From Xylanibacter caecicola (GTDB taxonomy: Bacteria > Bacteroidota > Bacteroidia > Bacteroidales > Bacteroidaceae), in contig NZ_JABKKJ010000012.1 in assembly GCF_013166515.1 (NCBI RefSeq), positions 21,679-85,678 of the forward strand: 64,000 bases of DNA, given 5' to 3'. A program made the position numbers and the translations under genes. The notes under the pieces are model-generated. The model ran no database searches and had not been told where the DNA came from. It worked only from the letters and a program-made list of their open reading frames with translations. Of the stretch, positions 36,360-45,021 are shown piece by piece; the first letter of the stretch is position 1; every line of letters starts with the position of its first letter.

Positions 36360-38213
36360 TCACTGCAGCCGTCTGCCGGCTCTGATGGCATTCAGAACGG
36401 CAATCACTGTCACTCCGACATCGGAGAACACGGCAGCCCACATTGTCGCCAGACCCACTGCACCGAGCAAGAGGACTGCCACCTTAACGCCTATCGCAAA
36501 GACAATGTTCTGCTTTACAATAGAAAGAGTACGCCGTGCTATAGACATGCCCTGAGCCACCTTTGCAGGATTATCGTCCATCAGCACAACATCGGCAGCC
36601 TCTATAGCCGCATCGCTCCCGGCAGCACCCATCGCGATGCCTACATCAGAGAGCTTTAACACCGGCGCATCGTTTATGCCGTCACCAACAAAAGCCACTG
36701 TGCCTTGACCGCGGCGGCGCCTTATTATATCCTCCATCAGCTGCACCTTACCGTCTGGCAACAACCCGGCGTGCACCTCATCTATTCCAAGTTCATGCGC
36801 AACACTCTCCGCCACATCACTACGGTCACCGGTGAGCATCACGGTCTGTTCCACACCGGCACGCCTGAGAGCCGACAAAGCTTCTGCCGTCTGCGGCTTG
36901 ACCGTGTCAGACACAACAACGTGCCCAAGATACTTACCTTCTGATGCCACATGTACCACGGTACCGACAACGGCAGGGGCGACAAACGACACACCGGCAC
37001 GCTCCATAAGTCTGTCGTTACCGGCATATACAGGCTTGCCGTCAACGTATGTCATTATACCCTCACCGGCAAAGTTCTCTGCACCGCCAACCCTCGACTT
37101 GTCCGTCTTCTGCCGGCATGCCCCACGAAGGGCTGCGGCAACAGGATGGTCCGAATATATCTCGGCAAGGGCAGCTGTCTCCACAAGCGTTTCTTCTTCA
37201 ACGCCTTCTACCGGATAGACACCGGTAACGGTGAAACTTCCATTTGTCAACGTCCCGGTCTTGTCGAACACCACGGTACGCACACGTGCCAAAGCCTCTA
37301 TGTAATTGGAGCCTTTGAAGAGTATTCCCCGTCGCGATGCGCCACCGATTCCGGCAAAGAATGTCAGCGGCACAGAAACCACAAGTGCACACGGGCATGA
37401 TATTACAAGGAATATAAGTGCGCGGTTAAGCCACAGCATCCATCCGCCATCGGCAAACAAAGGAGGCACAACGGCAAGCAGCACCGCTGCCGCCACAACA
37501 ACAGGAGTGTAATATCGTGCAAAACGTGTAATGAACTTCTCTGTATGAGCCTTTCCGTTCTCGGCATTCTCAACAAGACTGAGAATGTGCGCCACGGTTG
37601 ACTCACCGTATGTTCCCGTAGTCTTTATCCTAAGCACGCCGGTAAGGTTCATGCTTCCGCTTATCACACTGTCGCCGTCACCGGCCTCACGTGGCATGCT
37701 TTCGCCTGTAAGTGCCGAAGTGTCGAGCGAAGAGTTGCCTGACACAACCGTTCCGTCAAGCGGTATCTTCTCGCCCGGCTTAACCACTATTACCGTACCG
37801 GCAGGCACTTCTTCAGGAGCCACACGACGCAATGTGCCATCCGCATCCTCCACATTTGCATGGTCCGGACGTATATCCATAAGCCGTGAAATGGAGTCGC
37901 GGCTGCGGTCTACAGCCACATCCATAAAAAGCTCGCCTATCTGATAGAACAGCATAACCGCCACCGCCTCGGGATACTCGCCTATGGCAAAAGCGCCGAT
38001 TGTTGCCACCGACATCAGGAAGCACTCATCAAACACCTCACCGCGGAAGATGTTGCGCACCGCCTTTACCACAATATCGCCACCTATTATTATATAGGCT
38101 GCCACACACAACGCCACCGTCACAATCTGCGTAAACGATGTTACGTATGACAATACGAGCAACAAGCCACTTGCCAATATACGCACCAAAGCTATCTTAT
38201 GTTCCTTTTCCAT
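36360..38213 (-). CDS. P1B-type heavy-metal ATPase (Zn/Cd/Co/Pb type)
   Basis: 617 residues. It has the actuator motif ALTGESMPREAG, the metal-binding membrane motif SCPCALVVS, the phosphorylation site DKTGTLTNG and the hinge GDGINDAPVL. CPC without an N-terminal HMA domain fits the CadA/ZntA-like efflux group. It exports metal ions from the cytoplasm. The last helix pair contains the MWAAVFSDVGVTVIAVLNA block. A palindrome by its promoter suggests control by a metal-sensing repressor, although no regulator gene is adjacent. Confidence 0.92.
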   Translation of the reverse strand: MEKEHKIALVRILASGLLLVLSYVTSFTQIVTVALCVAAYIIIGGDIVVKAVRNIFRGEVFDECFLMSVATIGAFAIGEYPEAVAVMLFYQIGELFMDVAVDRSRDSISRLMDIRPDHANVEDADGTLRRVAPEEVPAGTVIVVKPGEKIPLDGTVVSGNSSLDTSALTGESMPREAGDGDSVISGSMNLTGVLRIKTTGTYGESTVAHILSLVENAENGKAHTEKFITRFARYYTPVVVAAAVLLAVVPPLFADGGWMLWLNRALIFLVISCPCALVVSVPLTFFAGIGGASRRGILFKGSNYIEALARVRTVVFDKTGTLTNGSFTVTGVYPVEGVEEETLVETAALAEIYSDHPVAAALRGACRQKTDKSRVGGAENFAGEGIMTYVDGKPVYAGNDRLMERAGVSFVAPAVVGTVVHVASEGKYLGHVVVSDTVKPQTAEALSALRRAGVEQTVMLTGDRSDVAESVAHELGIDEVHAGLLPDGKVQLMEDIIRRRRGQGTVAFVGDGINDAPVLKLSDVGIAMGAAGSDAAIEAADVVLMDDNPAKVAQGMSIARRTLSIVKQNIVFAIGVKVAVLLLGAVGLATMWAAVFSDVGVTVIAVLNAIRAGRRLQ

Positions 38214-38238
38214 ATCTCTCCTTTATTTTTAGTTTATG

Positions 38239-38246
38239 CAAAAATA
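38239..38246 (-). promoter_or_regulatory. -7 box of the metal ATPase promoter
   Basis: TATTTTTG on the minus strand, about 25 bp upstream of the ATG; AAAGGAG lies just before the start codon. The -33 region is occupied by the palindrome at 38258-38274. Confidence 0.55.
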
Positions 38247-38257
38247 TGAAAAAGGAC

Positions 38258-38274
38258 TTGCAACTTGGTTGCAA
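38258..38274. promoter_or_regulatory. Inverted repeat, candidate metalloregulator operator
   Basis: TTGCAAC-TTG-GTTGCAA: perfect 7-bp arms around 3 bp, where the -33 box of the ATPase promoter should be. Confidence 0.45.
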
Positions 38275-38350
38275 AAGCACGTATGAAAACTTAGAATATA
38301 AAATGTTCAGGTTTTATAACATATTTGTTGTAAGTTCATTGAGACAGCCA

Positions 38351-39139
38351 TTATGATCTTACAACCATTATACTTACCTCATACAGCAGATATAATGGTA
38401 TTGTCACGAGTACCAGCGTCATAAGGTCCGGAGGTGTTATGGCTGCAGCCACGACCATGATAACCATGAATGCGTGCTTGCGATAGCGTGAGAGCATCCT
38501 TGATGTTATCAAGCCCATTTTTCCGAGCGCATAAGCTATTACGGGCAGCTGGAACACCACGCCCATAAGCAATATCAGCGTGGTAAACGTGGAAATGTAG
38601 CTGTCGAGCGTTATCGTGCTGTGCACCTTTTCGGCAACGCTATATGTTCCAAGAAAACGAAACGATATAGGAAAGAGTACGTAATAACTCATCAGTATGC
38701 CGAGGATGAACAGGGCATATACAACGAACAAGGTATACACGGAGTATCTGCGTTCGTTTTCATAAAGTGCAGGCGATATGAAACGGAACATCTCATATAA
38801 TATATAAGGTGACGCGCAAAGCAGACCGAGGTATACCGACGTGGTGACATGTGTCATAAACTGGCTGGAAAGATTGGTGGCTATCAAGTCTACATGATAT
38901 TCATTGAAGTGAAATTCCGAAAACCCGGCGGCGTGCGCTGTACGTTCTATCAGCCTGTAAGTTACGAATTTCCATTCGCTTGGAGCAAGGAGCAACCGCC
39001 ATACCGTGTCTTTCATGCAGAACACAACGGCGGCTGCCACTCCTGTCACACTGAGTATGCGAAAGAGCATGAGGCGAAGAACTTCCAGATGCCCGCCGAA
39101 AGTGAGCAGCCCGCCTGTCTCTTCATTATTCTTTGCCAT
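38351..39139 (-). CDS. tatC: Twin-arginine translocase subunit TatC
   Basis: 262 residues with six predicted membrane helices. Typical are [16 protein letters not shown] at the start, [20 protein letters not shown] and the late [27 protein letters not shown] and [20 protein letters not shown] segments. It is the receptor for twin-arginine signal peptides. It overlaps tatA by 14 bp. The CXXX precursor with a twin-arginine signal is encoded 3 kb upstream on the same strand. Confidence 0.95.
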   Translation of the reverse strand: MAKNNEETGGLLTFGGHLEVLRLMLFRILSVTGVAAAVVFCMKDTVWRLLLAPSEWKFVTYRLIERTAHAAGFSEFHFNEYHVDLIATNLSSQFMTHVTTSVYLGLLCASPYILYEMFRFISPALYENERRYSVYTLFVVYALFILGILMSYYVLFPISFRFLGTYSVAEKVHSTITLDSYISTFTTLILLMGVVFQLPVIAYALGKMGLITSRMLSRYRKHAFMVIMVVAAAITPPDLMTLVLVTIPLYLLYEVSIMVVRS

Positions 39140-39368
39140 CAGTTTCCCGTTCGTTTATATTGTCAGCCTTTGGCTTTTCCACGCCATCTTCACGACTTTC
39201 ATCTTTGGTAAAATCCGAAGGACTTTCCATACCTTTCTTAAATTCCTTTACGCCCTGGCCGAGTCCGCGCATCATCTCTGGCAGTTTCTTGCCGCCGAAA
39301 AGCAGCAGTGCCATGCCACCTATGAGTAACAGTTCGGTCGTTCCTATGAATAATAACTGGTAAATCAT
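39126..39368 (-). CDS. tatA: Sec-independent translocase pore subunit TatA
   Basis: 80 residues: one N-terminal membrane helix ([18 protein letters not shown]), the [20 protein letters not shown] amphipathic helix and a charged tail. With TatC it makes a minimal TatAC system. It lies downstream of the CXXX maturation genes, separated only by a 130-bp stretch with a large hairpin. Confidence 0.94.
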   Translation of the reverse strand: MIYQLLFIGTTELLLIGGMALLLFGGKKLPEMMRGLGQGVKEFKKGMESPSDFTKDESREDGVEKPKADNINERETDGKE

Positions 39369-39393
39369 AATCGTCTTTTTTGTAGTATTTTTT

Positions 39394-39485
39394 GGGAGTA
39401 AGGAGGCAAAGGAGTAAGGAGGTAAGTAGAAATGCTATTCTACCTTTACTCCTTTAACTCCTTCCTCCCTTTACTCCTTACTACT
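39394..39485. repeat. Long imperfect palindrome of GGAGTAAAGG-type units
   Basis: The left half is purine-rich with repeated GGAGTAAGGAGG words. The right half is the pyrimidine-rich complement. The centre GTAGAA-ATGCTA-TTCTAC closes the hairpin. It lies between the 91-residue CXXX gene and tatA and may act as a partial terminator or processing site. Confidence 0.65.
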
Positions 39486-39499
39486 TTATATCCTTATTC

Positions 39500-39775
39500 T
39501 TAATTCGTAACTAAATATATCTCACACGTGTCAAAGTTTATCTCCCAACTACCACTTTCGGTGCTTTCCCACTGATACTTCTCAGCCATGCGGTCCCACC
39601 ACGACTGGAACTTAGTACCTGTTTCTCCAAGGTCTTTAACCAATTTCTCATACAGCTCGCTATTGTCCGCCGTGAGAATCTTTGCAAGCTCGTTCAGTCC
39701 GTTGCGACGCTCAAACAGCGTCTGGATTTCGTTCTTTTCCTCGACAGTCACCTGTCCTATAAGTTTTTTTTCCAT
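39500..39775 (-). CDS. CXXX repeat peptide modification system small protein
   Basis: 91 residues, soluble, no signal: begins MEKKLIGQVTVEEKNEIQTL and ends FDTCEIYLVTN, with WWDRMAEKYQW in the middle. Length, position and sequence fit, from memory, the small accessory family that accompanies CXXX-repeat radical-SAM systems. Its role is unknown; it could bind the leader or act as an adaptor. It follows the partner maturase by 16 bp. Confidence 0.7.
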   Translation of the reverse strand: MEKKLIGQVTVEEKNEIQTLFERRNGLNELAKILTADNSELYEKLVKDLGETGTKFQSWWDRMAEKYQWESTESGSWEINFDTCEIYLVTN

Positions 39776-39791
39776 AATGTCATGTATTTAT

Positions 39792-40760
39792 TCACCATTC
39801 ATCCTTTTTATCAAAGGGATCCAAGTAATCAATTTCCTTTATCTCCTGTTGTGGCAGGAACGCACCGTGTTTCCGAATAGCAGCCAGCAATTCACGGCTT
39901 GCATTACGTTCAAGATGAGCCACCACACACTGCTCATGGCTTGGAGTGTTCAACTCGTATGTAGTCTTGCGGTTCAACCATACACAACGCTTGCATTGGC
40001 AGGCATCGCAATTACGGCAAAGGGGTGCATAATCCAACCTGTATAATTGCGGATTCTTGATGTCAAGCCCTGTCTGCAAGTCACCGATGCTGAACTTTAC
40101 CTTGCCTAAGCCATAGTCTTCATCATCACCGGCGAGATAGAACGCGGGACATATATAGAACTTCCCGTCGGGTGCAAGCGTAATATTTGCATCGCCCGCA
40201 CAGCAATTGTTCATCTTGTCAAGCATCATACGGTCTGTAAGAATGTTCAGCTGCGGAGACTTGCCGCCAGCATATAACCTTTCCAACTCTTTTGACAGCG
40301 AGGCAAGTACGGAACTGTATGCCACGAAATCATCTTCCGTGAACTTTTCCATGTCCGTTATCACGACATTCAATCTTGCTGTTTTCTCCAATGCGGCTGA
40401 TATTACTTCGTGTTCCTTAAACAACTCTGTCCTGTCCGTGCGTACCACATAGACACAATCTTTGACAAAGTCCATATCCTTCAGCGTATGGCATCCTTCC
40501 ACAACAAATACATCAGCACCTGTGCCGTTTCCGGCGGGCATTATCTTCGTGTGGTCTATTGTCTCTATTAGGTCATTATACTCCTGCGGCAATCCATAAT
40601 CCGGATAGACAAACTGGATGTTCAGGTTCTCTTTCATGGCGAAAAGGATACCGGTCTTCATGTCGTCAAGACCTATAAGGCGGCGTTCTTTTTTGACATT
40701 GTCATAGTGACAGAACGAAACGGAAGTATCGTCCAATAATATAATAAGGTATTGCAGCAT
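39792..40760 (-). CDS. CXXX repeat peptide maturase (SPASM-like partner, no radical-SAM motif)
   Basis: 322 residues. There is no CxxxCxxC, so it cannot bind the radical-SAM cluster. The C-terminal third has a SPASM-like cysteine set (NNCCAGD, FYICPAFYLAGD, CRNCDACQCKRCVW, HEQCVVAH) similar to that of the upstream maturase, so an auxiliary iron-sulfur site is likely. It matches the family of CXXX repeat peptide maturases, as I recall it, and probably forms a heterodimer with the radical-SAM protein. It starts 4 bp after that gene's stop, so translation is coupled. Confidence 0.75.
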   Translation of the reverse strand: MLQYLIILLDDTSVSFCHYDNVKKERRLIGLDDMKTGILFAMKENLNIQFVYPDYGLPQEYNDLIETIDHTKIMPAGNGTGADVFVVEGCHTLKDMDFVKDCVYVVRTDRTELFKEHEVISAALEKTARLNVVITDMEKFTEDDFVAYSSVLASLSKELERLYAGGKSPQLNILTDRMMLDKMNNCCAGDANITLAPDGKFYICPAFYLAGDDEDYGLGKVKFSIGDLQTGLDIKNPQLYRLDYAPLCRNCDACQCKRCVWLNRKTTYELNTPSHEQCVVAHLERNASRELLAAIRKHGAFLPQQEIKEIDYLDPFDKKDEW

Positions 40761-40764
40761 GACT

Positions 40765-42015
40765 TCAGCAGGTTATTTCATTAGACTTAGGCTTGTTTCT
40801 CTCATACTCCTCACGCTCGCCTTCAAGCTCCAGTTTGCGGAACAGTTTGTTCCAGTAGTAGTTGTTGGCACGCACACGGGCTTTGTGCATCTTGCAGATA
40901 GCTGTGCTCCTTTGGAATATGGTATTCGTATAGGCGGCATCGTAGTTCTCACCTTGACACCACGCACAGCCGCTTGCCACCTCGCAGTCTATGCACTCCT
41001 GCGGAGACTGCGTGCAGCGGTCGAGCGTGAGGAACGGACGCAGCCTGTTCTTGTCTATGCCGTCATGCACGTTGCCTATCACCCATGCCTGCTTGTCACG
41101 CAGAGAATACTGCGCGAAACGAGTACAGGGATAGAAAATACCATTAGCATCTACAGCCAACATACGTCCGGCTCCACACCAGTTGTTATTCTCCAACACC
41201 TTGTCCATGGGCTTGCCTATGCTCTCAGAAAAGAAAGAGCAGGCGTAGTCCTTGTAATATCCGCCGTCAATGATTGCGTCAGCCAGCTGCATAAGCTGCT
41301 CCTCAAGCAACGCGTCGTCACCGTCCTTCCACACGTTCTCGAACACGCAGTTGATATTTACCTCATGGATGCCGAGGGAGTATAGGTGCAGTACGCTCTC
41401 GCATATATACGGGAGGTCGGCACTGCTTATCGTAACCTTTGTCCCGGCACTGGGAAACTGTTCAAGCCACAGGGGGATGTTCTTCACGACGTCGTCGTAT
41501 GAGCCGCGCTCATCTTTTGGCTTCGGCATAATACCCTGTTCCATTTCCGGTGTTTTCCAAATACGGTTCATGTCGTGCTTGCGGCGTGTACCGTCGATGG
41601 TGATGCCGATGGACAGATGTTCGCGGTTCTTCTTTATAAAGTTTTGCACCTTTTCCGTATGATAGTTAATACCATTCGTAGAGAAAGAAAAGCGGTAGGA
41701 GTTAAACCAGTGATGGTTTCTCTTGAACATCTCCGTTTTCAGATAGTCGCATATCCTGTCTATCAGGTCAATCTCAAGGAACGGCTCGCCGCCGATGAAG
41801 TCCCAAATGACACTTTCTTCCTTAAAATCGTCCTCATGTCCCAGAATGTAGTCTATAGCCTGCTTTGCCACTTCCCATGACATGCGCTCTTTTGTGTTTT
41901 TGCCCACGAGATAGCAATATTTGCAGGCAAGCTGGCAGTCCTTTGTCACGATGAATGTGATGCTCTTCGCAAGTTCTCCCCTCCATTCAGAAGACTTCGT
42001 TTTTAAGTTTTTCAT
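40765..42015 (-). CDS. Radical SAM peptide maturase, CXXX-repeat target family
   Basis: 416 residues. The radical-SAM [4Fe-4S] motif is in TKDCQLACKYCYLVG near residue 35. A SPASM domain at the C-terminus (CGAGRMLAVDANGIFYPCTR, CTQSPQECIDCEVASGCAWC, STAICKMH) binds auxiliary clusters. Relatives (anaerobic sulfatase-maturing-like and ranthipeptide/sactipeptide enzymes) make thioether links from Cys to other residues. The target is almost certainly the 13-Cys peptide encoded 68 bp upstream. The exact bond type cannot be told from sequence. Confidence 0.88.
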   Translation of the reverse strand: MKNLKTKSSEWRGELAKSITFIVTKDCQLACKYCYLVGKNTKERMSWEVAKQAIDYILGHEDDFKEESVIWDFIGGEPFLEIDLIDRICDYLKTEMFKRNHHWFNSYRFSFSTNGINYHTEKVQNFIKKNREHLSIGITIDGTRRKHDMNRIWKTPEMEQGIMPKPKDERGSYDDVVKNIPLWLEQFPSAGTKVTISSADLPYICESVLHLYSLGIHEVNINCVFENVWKDGDDALLEEQLMQLADAIIDGGYYKDYACSFFSESIGKPMDKVLENNNWCGAGRMLAVDANGIFYPCTRFAQYSLRDKQAWVIGNVHDGIDKNRLRPFLTLDRCTQSPQECIDCEVASGCAWCQGENYDAAYTNTIFQRSTAICKMHKARVRANNYYWNKLFRKLELEGEREEYERNKPKSNEITC

Positions 42016-42033
42016 AAAAGTAAATTAACAGAT

Positions 42034-42070
42034 GGAATAAGGCATGACAGCGGTTATCAAGCCTTATCCC
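42034..42070 (-). terminator. Attenuator-like hairpin between precursor and maturase genes
   Basis: On the minus strand GGGATAAGGC (42070-42061) pairs with GCCTTATTCC (42043-42034), one mismatch, loop of 17 bases, no strong T run. Such a hairpin could protect or enrich precursor mRNA relative to the enzymes. Confidence 0.5.
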
Positions 42071-42083
42071 GAATCCAGTTTGT

Positions 42084-42395
42084 TTAACGGGAACTATGAC
42101 CACAGCCATACGCACATGTTCCTGTACAGGTTCCGCTGCAATGATTCAGACAGGTTCCACGACATGATCCCTGACAAGAAGCATTGCAAGTTGTGTAACA
42201 TGAACCTCTACAATTCCCGAGGCAACTTGCGCTGCAACCATAACGGCATCCCATAGGGGATTCTTCCGCAGCCTTCATAATAGCAGGCGTACCAGCCAGA
42301 ACGATAGCGCCAAGAATGGGCAATGCGCCTTTGGCTGCTTTTTTGAAGAACTCTCTCCTGGACTGAAGTTCCTCCCTTTCTTTCTTCCCTCTCAT
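42084..42395 (-). CDS. CXXX-repeat precursor peptide with twin-arginine signal
   Basis: 103 residues. Residues 12-18 read SRREFFK, a twin-arginine motif (S/T-R-R-x-F-x-K), followed by a hydrophobic stretch 23-40 (ALPILGAIVLAGTPAIM). Signal peptidase might cut after Ala38 (TPA) or Ala43. Cys occurs at 50, 54, 58, 62, 66, 70, 74, 78, 82, 86, 90, 94 and 98: thirteen in perfect CXXX phase, with small residues (G, S, T, N, A) between. It is the substrate of the maturases encoded next. Tat export would allow modification and folding in the cytoplasm first. Confidence 0.88.
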   Translation of the reverse strand: MRGKKEREELQSRREFFKKAAKGALPILGAIVLAGTPAIMKAAEESPMGCRYGCSASCLGNCRGSCYTTCNASCQGSCRGTCLNHCSGTCTGTCAYGCGHSSR

Positions 42396-42465
42396 AAGAA
42401 TTAGAATAGATACCTATCGACCTCCAAGCTTCGGTGTGAATAAAAGATTTATTGATGAACTATAC

Positions 42466-42563
42466 AAAAAAGCGTGGAGATCCGTGCCTGTTGCCCGTCC
42501 CACACTCTGAGGCTTCTCGCATTGCCCATCTTAGTTGAACGAGCAACGCGAAACCCACGCCGA
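42466..42563 (-). ncRNA. Structured RNA with terminator upstream of the CXXX precursor
   Basis: On the minus strand a closing helix GCGTGG (42560-42555)/CCACGC (42477-42472) is followed directly by T6. Inside lies a stem of at least 11 bp (TCGCGTTGCTC/GGGCAATGCGA with G-U pairs) and a short GCCT/AGGC helix. This is a folded RNA ending in an intrinsic terminator, 70 bp before the precursor ATG. The transcript may begin near 42904. It does not match tmRNA, RNase P or SRP RNA signatures known to me. Either a stand-alone ncRNA or an attenuating leader. Confidence 0.55.
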
Positions 42564-43457
42564 TGAGTTTATATAATTATCCTTACACTCCAAACATCAA
42601 GCTCTTTATTATACGGATATAATAAAGGAATGACATACGAATATAAGGATGCCTATAAAAACATCCCATGAGCATCTACCGTTGCCATGTTCCGACTAAG
42701 ATTGAAATTTTGCGAGAATTTCAGAGTGTCAAGAACAAAGCGCTTAGCAAACGCCTTCTATATATAGTGACTCCCGCCCCACCCATTTGCCGCTGTATGT
42801 ACGATAAGACGTCCATAAGCCCGGCGTGAGAAAGAACTCAAACTTTTATGAAAGACTTTTGCGGACACGTCCGCCATGCCTTACGAAGCATGAGACTTCG
42901 GAAATCGATGCAAAAATAATGAATTATTTTATAAATACATTAAAAAGAAATAATAATTTGACAAAACTTCTTTGCAGCAATGATATATTGCCACATTATA
43001 AAATCAAAATGTAACATTTTCAGAGATAATCATGACTTTTTGAAAACTAAAAAGACTCACGGAAAAAGAGTATTCTACGTGTTAACGGATGTGAAAGCAG
43101 GGCTATGCTTCAGCAAAAAGACATGACTTAAGGTGTAAGACATGCCACTTTGCATCACAAAACACGGCACTTTACACTCCTTTCTATGGCTTTTTACGCT
43201 CCTATATGCCGCATCTTATAGTGAGAAGTGGCGTATTTTAGGTAGAATAACGCTATTTTCGGGTGCTTTATATGTGTAACATACTGCACAAAACGATATA
43301 TATAAATCATAAATATCTTATATACAGTATATTAAAGTTGCACACTCATACATGCCGTTTTTACCCTCCAAGAAGCCTAAATTTTTATTTCTCGCTTTCT
43401 CAGAGAGTCATATAATATTAAAAAGAAAGTAAAATGCTGTAATAAGTTACACTTTTA
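42564..43457. other. Intergenic region without genes
   Basis: No credible coding gene. On the minus strand it has hairpins CTTTATTAT/ATAATAAAG (42604-42627), GAAATT/AATTTC (about 42704-42722) and GCGGAC/GTCCGC (42860-42873), plus a G-rich tract near 42775. From about 43090 to 43270 short words recur (CAAAACACGGCACTTT, ATGCCGCATCTTATAG) like those at 35985-36150. Confidence 0.5.
42911..42918 (-). promoter_or_regulatory. Candidate -7 box for the structured RNA or CXXX operon
   Basis: TATTTTTG on the minus strand, the only TAnnTTTG match found upstream of the precursor; predicted start near 42904. No TTTG box at the right spacing, so tentative. Confidence 0.35.
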
Positions 43458-43502
43458 GATAAACAAACATCCCGCAAAACAGATGTCTCTGCCTGCGGGA
43501 TG
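43458..43502 (-). terminator. Terminator of the nuo operon
   Basis: CATCCCGCA (43468-43476) pairs with TGCGGGATG (43494-43502); on the minus strand it is followed by TTTGTTTATC. It lies 30 bp after the nuoN stop. Confidence 0.85.
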
Positions 43503-43531
43503 CAACGTATATTATTATTTTAAACGGCTCT

Positions 43532-44971
43532 TTATGAAGCCATGGCAATCCAGTCGTAAACACAGCTGCATACGCCAAAGAGGGCGATGCCAGCCGTACA
43601 TATTGCCAGTGCCAGCTTTGTGTTGCAGTCGCTCTTGAACGTGGGGAGAGCCTTGTCGCTGTCTTTTATGTACATCGCCTTGACGATGAGCAGATAGTAA
43701 TAAAGGCTTATCACCGTATTTATAAGTGCTATGAACACCACTGCGTATGCTGCCGCAGACCCTTGCTGTGCCGCTGCCATGAAGATGAAGAACTTGCTGA
43801 ACATTCCTGCGAACGGAGGTATACCGGCAAGAGAGAAGAGGGCAAGCGTCATAAGGAACGCCAGCTTGGGGTTTGTCCTGTAGAAACCGTTATAGGCATC
43901 CATGTCCGTAACACCGCCGTTGTTCTCCTCAACCACGCTGATTACCGAGAATACTGCCATGTTTGCCACAACATATACAAGCACGTAATATGACAGTGCT
44001 GTCACTCCGGCCGCACTGTTGCCGATAACCGCCAGCATTATATATCCTGCCTGTGATATGGAGCTGAAAGCCATGAAGCGCTTCAACTCACTCTGACGGA
44101 TGGCAAAGAGGTTGGCAATGGTGATACTGAGCACTATTACTATGTAAAGCATATTTGTCCAGTATTCTGTTAGCGGCGCAAAGACCTTCATAAGTATTGC
44201 CATAAGGGTAAATGCCGCTGCTCCCTTGGATATTACGCTAAGATAACCGGTTACGGTTGTAGGTGCTCCCTGATAGGTGTCTGCTGTCCAGAAGTGGAAA
44301 GGCACAAGCGAAATCTTGAAGCCCAACCCGCTGAAGAAGAACACCATGCCCATGATGCACATCGTAAGGTTGCCGGTTCCTGCTGCAAGCAGTTTGGCAA
44401 CATCGTCAAAATAGAGCGTGCCCACCGAACCGTAAAGGAACGATATGCCATAAAGCATCACGCCGCTCGAGAACGTGGCAGTAAGGATGAACTTGGCAGC
44501 AGCCTCTGCCGAATGATGACGGTATTTGTCGAGTGCCACAAGGCATGCCATCGGCACCGATGCCATTTCCAGACCTATGAAGAATAGCAGGAAGTGTCCG
44601 GCAGACATCATCATGTTCATACCAAGCAGTGTAGAAACCACCAGCTCATAAAACTCTCCCTCCTTGAAGCTTGTATCAGGACGGCTGAGCCAGTTGCGGC
44701 TCTGTATCAATACAATAAGAGTGCCGGCAGCAAGGATTGTCTTCATGACGTTGGCAGAAGGCGATGTAACATACATTCCGCCAAATGCCGACACTGCATC
44801 GGTCTGCACAAAGCTTACAAGCACCTGTGCGAGCATGAGGAGGCATACAAGCGGATTGAACCACCTGCGTTCTTTCCTGCCTGCCGAAACAAAGTCGGCT
44901 ACAAAAACGATAACAAGGACAGCCATAAGCGTGGCCTCGGGAATCATATTTAGGAATTGACTGTAATTCAT
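43532..44971 (-). CDS. nuoN: NADH-quinone oxidoreductase subunit N
   Basis: 479 residues with about 14 hydrophobic segments; an antiporter-like proton-pumping subunit of complex I. The core includes [36 protein letters not shown] with the conserved His and Lys environment, and [15 protein letters not shown]. It is the last gene of the operon, followed by a strong terminator and 50 bp downstream of nuoM. Confidence 0.95.
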   Translation of the reverse strand: MNYSQFLNMIPEATLMAVLVIVFVADFVSAGRKERRWFNPLVCLLMLAQVLVSFVQTDAVSAFGGMYVTSPSANVMKTILAAGTLIVLIQSRNWLSRPDTSFKEGEFYELVVSTLLGMNMMMSAGHFLLFFIGLEMASVPMACLVALDKYRHHSAEAAAKFILTATFSSGVMLYGISFLYGSVGTLYFDDVAKLLAAGTGNLTMCIMGMVFFFSGLGFKISLVPFHFWTADTYQGAPTTVTGYLSVISKGAAAFTLMAILMKVFAPLTEYWTNMLYIVIVLSITIANLFAIRQSELKRFMAFSSISQAGYIMLAVIGNSAAGVTALSYYVLVYVVANMAVFSVISVVEENNGGVTDMDAYNGFYRTNPKLAFLMTLALFSLAGIPPFAGMFSKFFIFMAAAQQGSAAAYAVVFIALINTVISLYYYLLIVKAMYIKDSDKALPTFKSDCNTKLALAICTAGIALFGVCSCVYDWIAMAS

Positions 44972-45021
44972 TGTTGAAAAATTAAATTATATTATGCAGT
45001 CTGTATTTAACTCATTAACCG

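Noticed and set aside
39394..39485. CRISPR-like array
   Set aside because: The short repeated words have no spacers and form one palindrome; no cas gene is nearby.
42466..42918. tmRNA, RNase P RNA or SRP RNA
   Set aside because: None of their invariant sequence blocks that I know could be found on either strand.
42826..43014. 62-codon plus-strand frame in the gene-free region
   Set aside because: It contains palindromic noncoding sequence and shows no protein-like conservation pattern.
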